Of a stretch of DNA of 64,000 nt, positions 1-64,000 are shown in pieces. Source of the stretch: Ficedula albicollis. Taxonomy: Eukaryota > Chordata > Aves > Passeriformes > Muscicapidae. A program made the translations under genes and the position numbers. The notes below the pieces were generated by a model. It did no database searches and had not been told where the DNA came from. It saw only the letters and a list, made by a program, of their open reading frames with translations. Positions within the stretch are counted from its first letter, which is position 1. Each line of letters begins with the position of its first letter. The stretch lies in NCBI RefSeq assembly GCF_000247815.1, contig NC_021686.1, forward strand, positions 10,824,746-10,888,745. The letters are read 5' to 3'.

Positions 1-2080
1 GCCCCTGTCTGCACCATTTGATGCTGCAAGGGCTGATTTGTGGCTCTCACAAATGTCTTTGTTCCTCCCCAGCCAGGCTCAGAGCAATCCTTTGCTGTGT
101 TTGCTTGGTGACCTTGGCCATGCTGAGCCTATCCCTGCTTCCATTTCTCCACCTTTTAAATGGCAAGGAGTCAGACAGCTAAGGATGAAAAAGTGCTATG
201 CAGGGCTAGGTGATTGCTATTCACAAGTACCAGGGAAAATACAACTGTAATAATGTGGATGTGACCTTTTAGAAAGGCCAGGATTTGCACCAGGTATACT
301 TACAGTAACCCAGCTCCTGAGCTGCAGCTCCAGCACCTGCCTGTGATGGTGGAACAGCACTTTCATGCCATTCTGGCAAATGAAGATTTATTTCTCCTTA
401 TAAGGCAAGAGATGAAGAATCTAGAGAAAACACCCCCAAAATCTTGCTGTTCAGGTGTTTTCAAAGCACCAGTATGACCACGATAGTCTCAGAGCTGCTT
501 ACTGGAATTAGCATGTGCTGCTGAGGTATCAGGGCTCGGATACAGGGGTAGTTGCATATTTGTGGTAATGCTAGTTAGAAGAGGCCTCTTGCTGTTCCCT
601 CATCCAATTTCCCACTCAGAATTGGACCACCAGATCAGGGATCAGGTGAATGTGGCTGTTTGTAGGCAAGCCTTAATCTTTATGCTGGAGGTTCCCTCTG
701 AAGAAGGTTTCCTCAGGCACTAAGCCCATGCTGCTGGGCTTTTTTAAGTGCTAAATTCTACATTTTAATTTTTATTATTGTATCTTGTGCATCTGAATTC
801 ATTTCTTCATTTTGCTGTCCTAGCTGCAAATTGTGTTCCCTGCAGAGGAAGTTAAGTAGAATTACTGAGGGGGAATTTATATTGCTCTTGTGTATTAGCA
901 AACAGGATTTTATAGCAGACCAACCATTTTCTTCCAGCTTTTGTGTCAGGAAATATTTAATAGTACAGATTCCTCTGTGCTGCAATAAGGAGATGAATAC
1001 TTTCCAATTTTAAAAAATCCCTTCTTTTTCCTTCTGATGTTCAGATTGTGCCTTGAGTTCCTGTATGTGTTCAGCCTCTCTGTGATAGTGAGAATGGAGA
1101 GCTATAAGCTGACAGAGCATAAAATGGAAACCTCCTGTTTAGTTTGCAGTGATTCCTCTGGACTCCTAATCCTGTTTGGGAGCCTCTGGCCAATTCATTG
1201 TGCCTCTCTGAGAACAGGTGGGGATAACAAAGTTTAGTTCCAAAAAGCCCAGTCCCATGGAGGAACCTGATTCCTGTCATGCTCTCCTTTTGGTGTGAGA
1301 GCAGATGGTGTTTCCTGGAATTTGTACCAAACCCTCACTGTAAATCAGGGAAATCTCTTCTTTAAAAGAGCAGATGGTGGTAAGGAAGTGTTCTCTGGAA
1401 TGTTCCTGTGCTGGTTCACAGTGCAGGCACAAACCACACACTGACACTGCTCTGCCTGGGGTGCAGCTTCCTTCTGACACACCAATAACGTGGGGGTTGT
1501 GGAAGTGAGCTTGGAGCATCTCTGGTGGCTCTGAAGTTGTGCCTCAGCTTGGCAGCACTCATGGAATTCAGGCTGGGATGGTGGTGTCACCGTTGGTTGT
1601 TCCCCTCAGGGCTTTGTGTGACAGGGATGGCTGTAGTGACATTGTCTGAGGGGTTTGAGATGCAGGTGAATGTGGGGATGCCCTGGCACAGCTCAGGCAA
1701 GGGGATTTTGCCCCTCTCACCAATTGATGGTGGCAGAAACACCACTGTGTGGATTGGTGTGTTGGATTTTGGTTGGAAACAAGAGAAGATCCACATATTA
1801 GGAGGGTTTGAGTCCTGCTTGGATAGAACTGCATCTCTCCTTTTCTGTGTTTGCACAGCTCCTCCAGAGAGACTTTTCAGGCCTAATTGCACTCTTTAGT
1901 CGACTGTCTTAACTGTTGGAACACAAGATAACAAACCTGAGATGGGGGTACAGAAAAATATTCATGTAGAAAGAGTGCTGGGAGAGCCAGGAAAACCCCT
2001 AGCAGCTAAATCTTGGGAAAAGCCCCTTAGGGTGAATCAGAGTTTGCCTCACTCCCTTGTGGTTTTATTTTATCTTCCAG
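1..2080. other. Intron or upstream sequence before the start-codon exon
   Basis: The stretch ends in a good acceptor (pyrimidine-rich TTTTATTTTATCTTCCAG, ending 2080), so at least its 3' part is the intron preceding the start-codon exon. I recognise no exon, repeat family or RNA gene in it. The open frames present are short, on both strands, and overlap one another as chance frames do. Confidence 0.7.
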
Positions 2081-2086
2081 TTCCTC

Positions 2087-2118
2087 ATGTGAGCCTGACT
2101 GCCATGCTGGGGCATTGA
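2087..2118 (+). promoter_or_regulatory. Two short upstream ORFs in the RNF216 5' UTR
   Basis: ATG at 2087-2089 is followed at once by TGA (2090-2092), a minimal start-stop element. A second ATG at 2104 reads four codons and stops at 2116-2118. Both lie on the same exon as the true start and end before it. Such elements often lower translation of the main frame; any effect here is inference, and depends on transcripts including this exon from 2081. Confidence 0.6.
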
Positions 2119-2142
2119 CACTCTGAGGTGCAGCTGTTTAAA

Positions 2143-64000
<61,858 letters not shown>

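Noticed and set aside
722..746. Hairpin AAGCCCA-TGCTGC-TGGGCTT followed by a T-run, like a bacterial terminator
   Set aside because: The context is a vertebrate intron or upstream region; a 7-bp stem with a T-run is expected by chance.

Overview
The window comes from a vertebrate nuclear genome, most likely a bird. Its coding exons are separated by AT-leaning introns, and the recognisable interspersed repeats are 3' ends of CR1-type LINEs, the dominant avian/reptilian retroposon. I see no operons, phage, plasmid or CRISPR features. The species cannot be fixed from the sequence; a songbird is only a guess.

One gene spans almost the whole window on the + strand: RNF216 (TRIAD3/ZIN), a cytosolic RING-IBR-RING (RBR) E3 ubiquitin ligase. 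I placed 16 coding exons by hand. Every splice phase joins in frame, giving about 867 residues from the start codon at 2143 up to a poly-C tract in the final visible exon. The layout is: 1-2080 upstream sequence or intron; 2081-17457 twelve exons (acidic N-terminus with SUMO-interaction-like motifs, a long low-complexity exon, a conserved helical middle, RING1 and most of the IBR); 17458-51255 one 33.8-kb intron interrupting the IBR; 51256-53845 two exons (end of IBR, RING2 and its cysteine-rich extension); 53846-62720 an 8.9-kb intron holding a 1-kb tandem duplication; 62721-64000 a helical linker exon and the start of a proline-rich exon that runs off the window. Exon(s) with the promoter lie upstream; the C-terminus, stop codon and 3' UTR lie downstream.

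The strangest feature is three very long, perfect poly-C runs (469, 758 and 574 bases). The second is flanked by exact 29-base copies of the same unique sequence, the first by a repeated T-run plus CCCT, and the third sits inside coding sequence where RNF216 normally has a short Pro/Phe/Leu stretch. I read all three as assembly or gap-filling artefacts, not biology.

I do not see a previously undescribed biological system. Items worth checking are a GC-AG intron, two short upstream ORFs, a CpG-rich intronic patch, a small A-tailed insertion with 13-base direct repeats, the 1-kb duplication, and SIM-like motifs at the RNF216 N-terminus. Most other open frames are short and look like chance.
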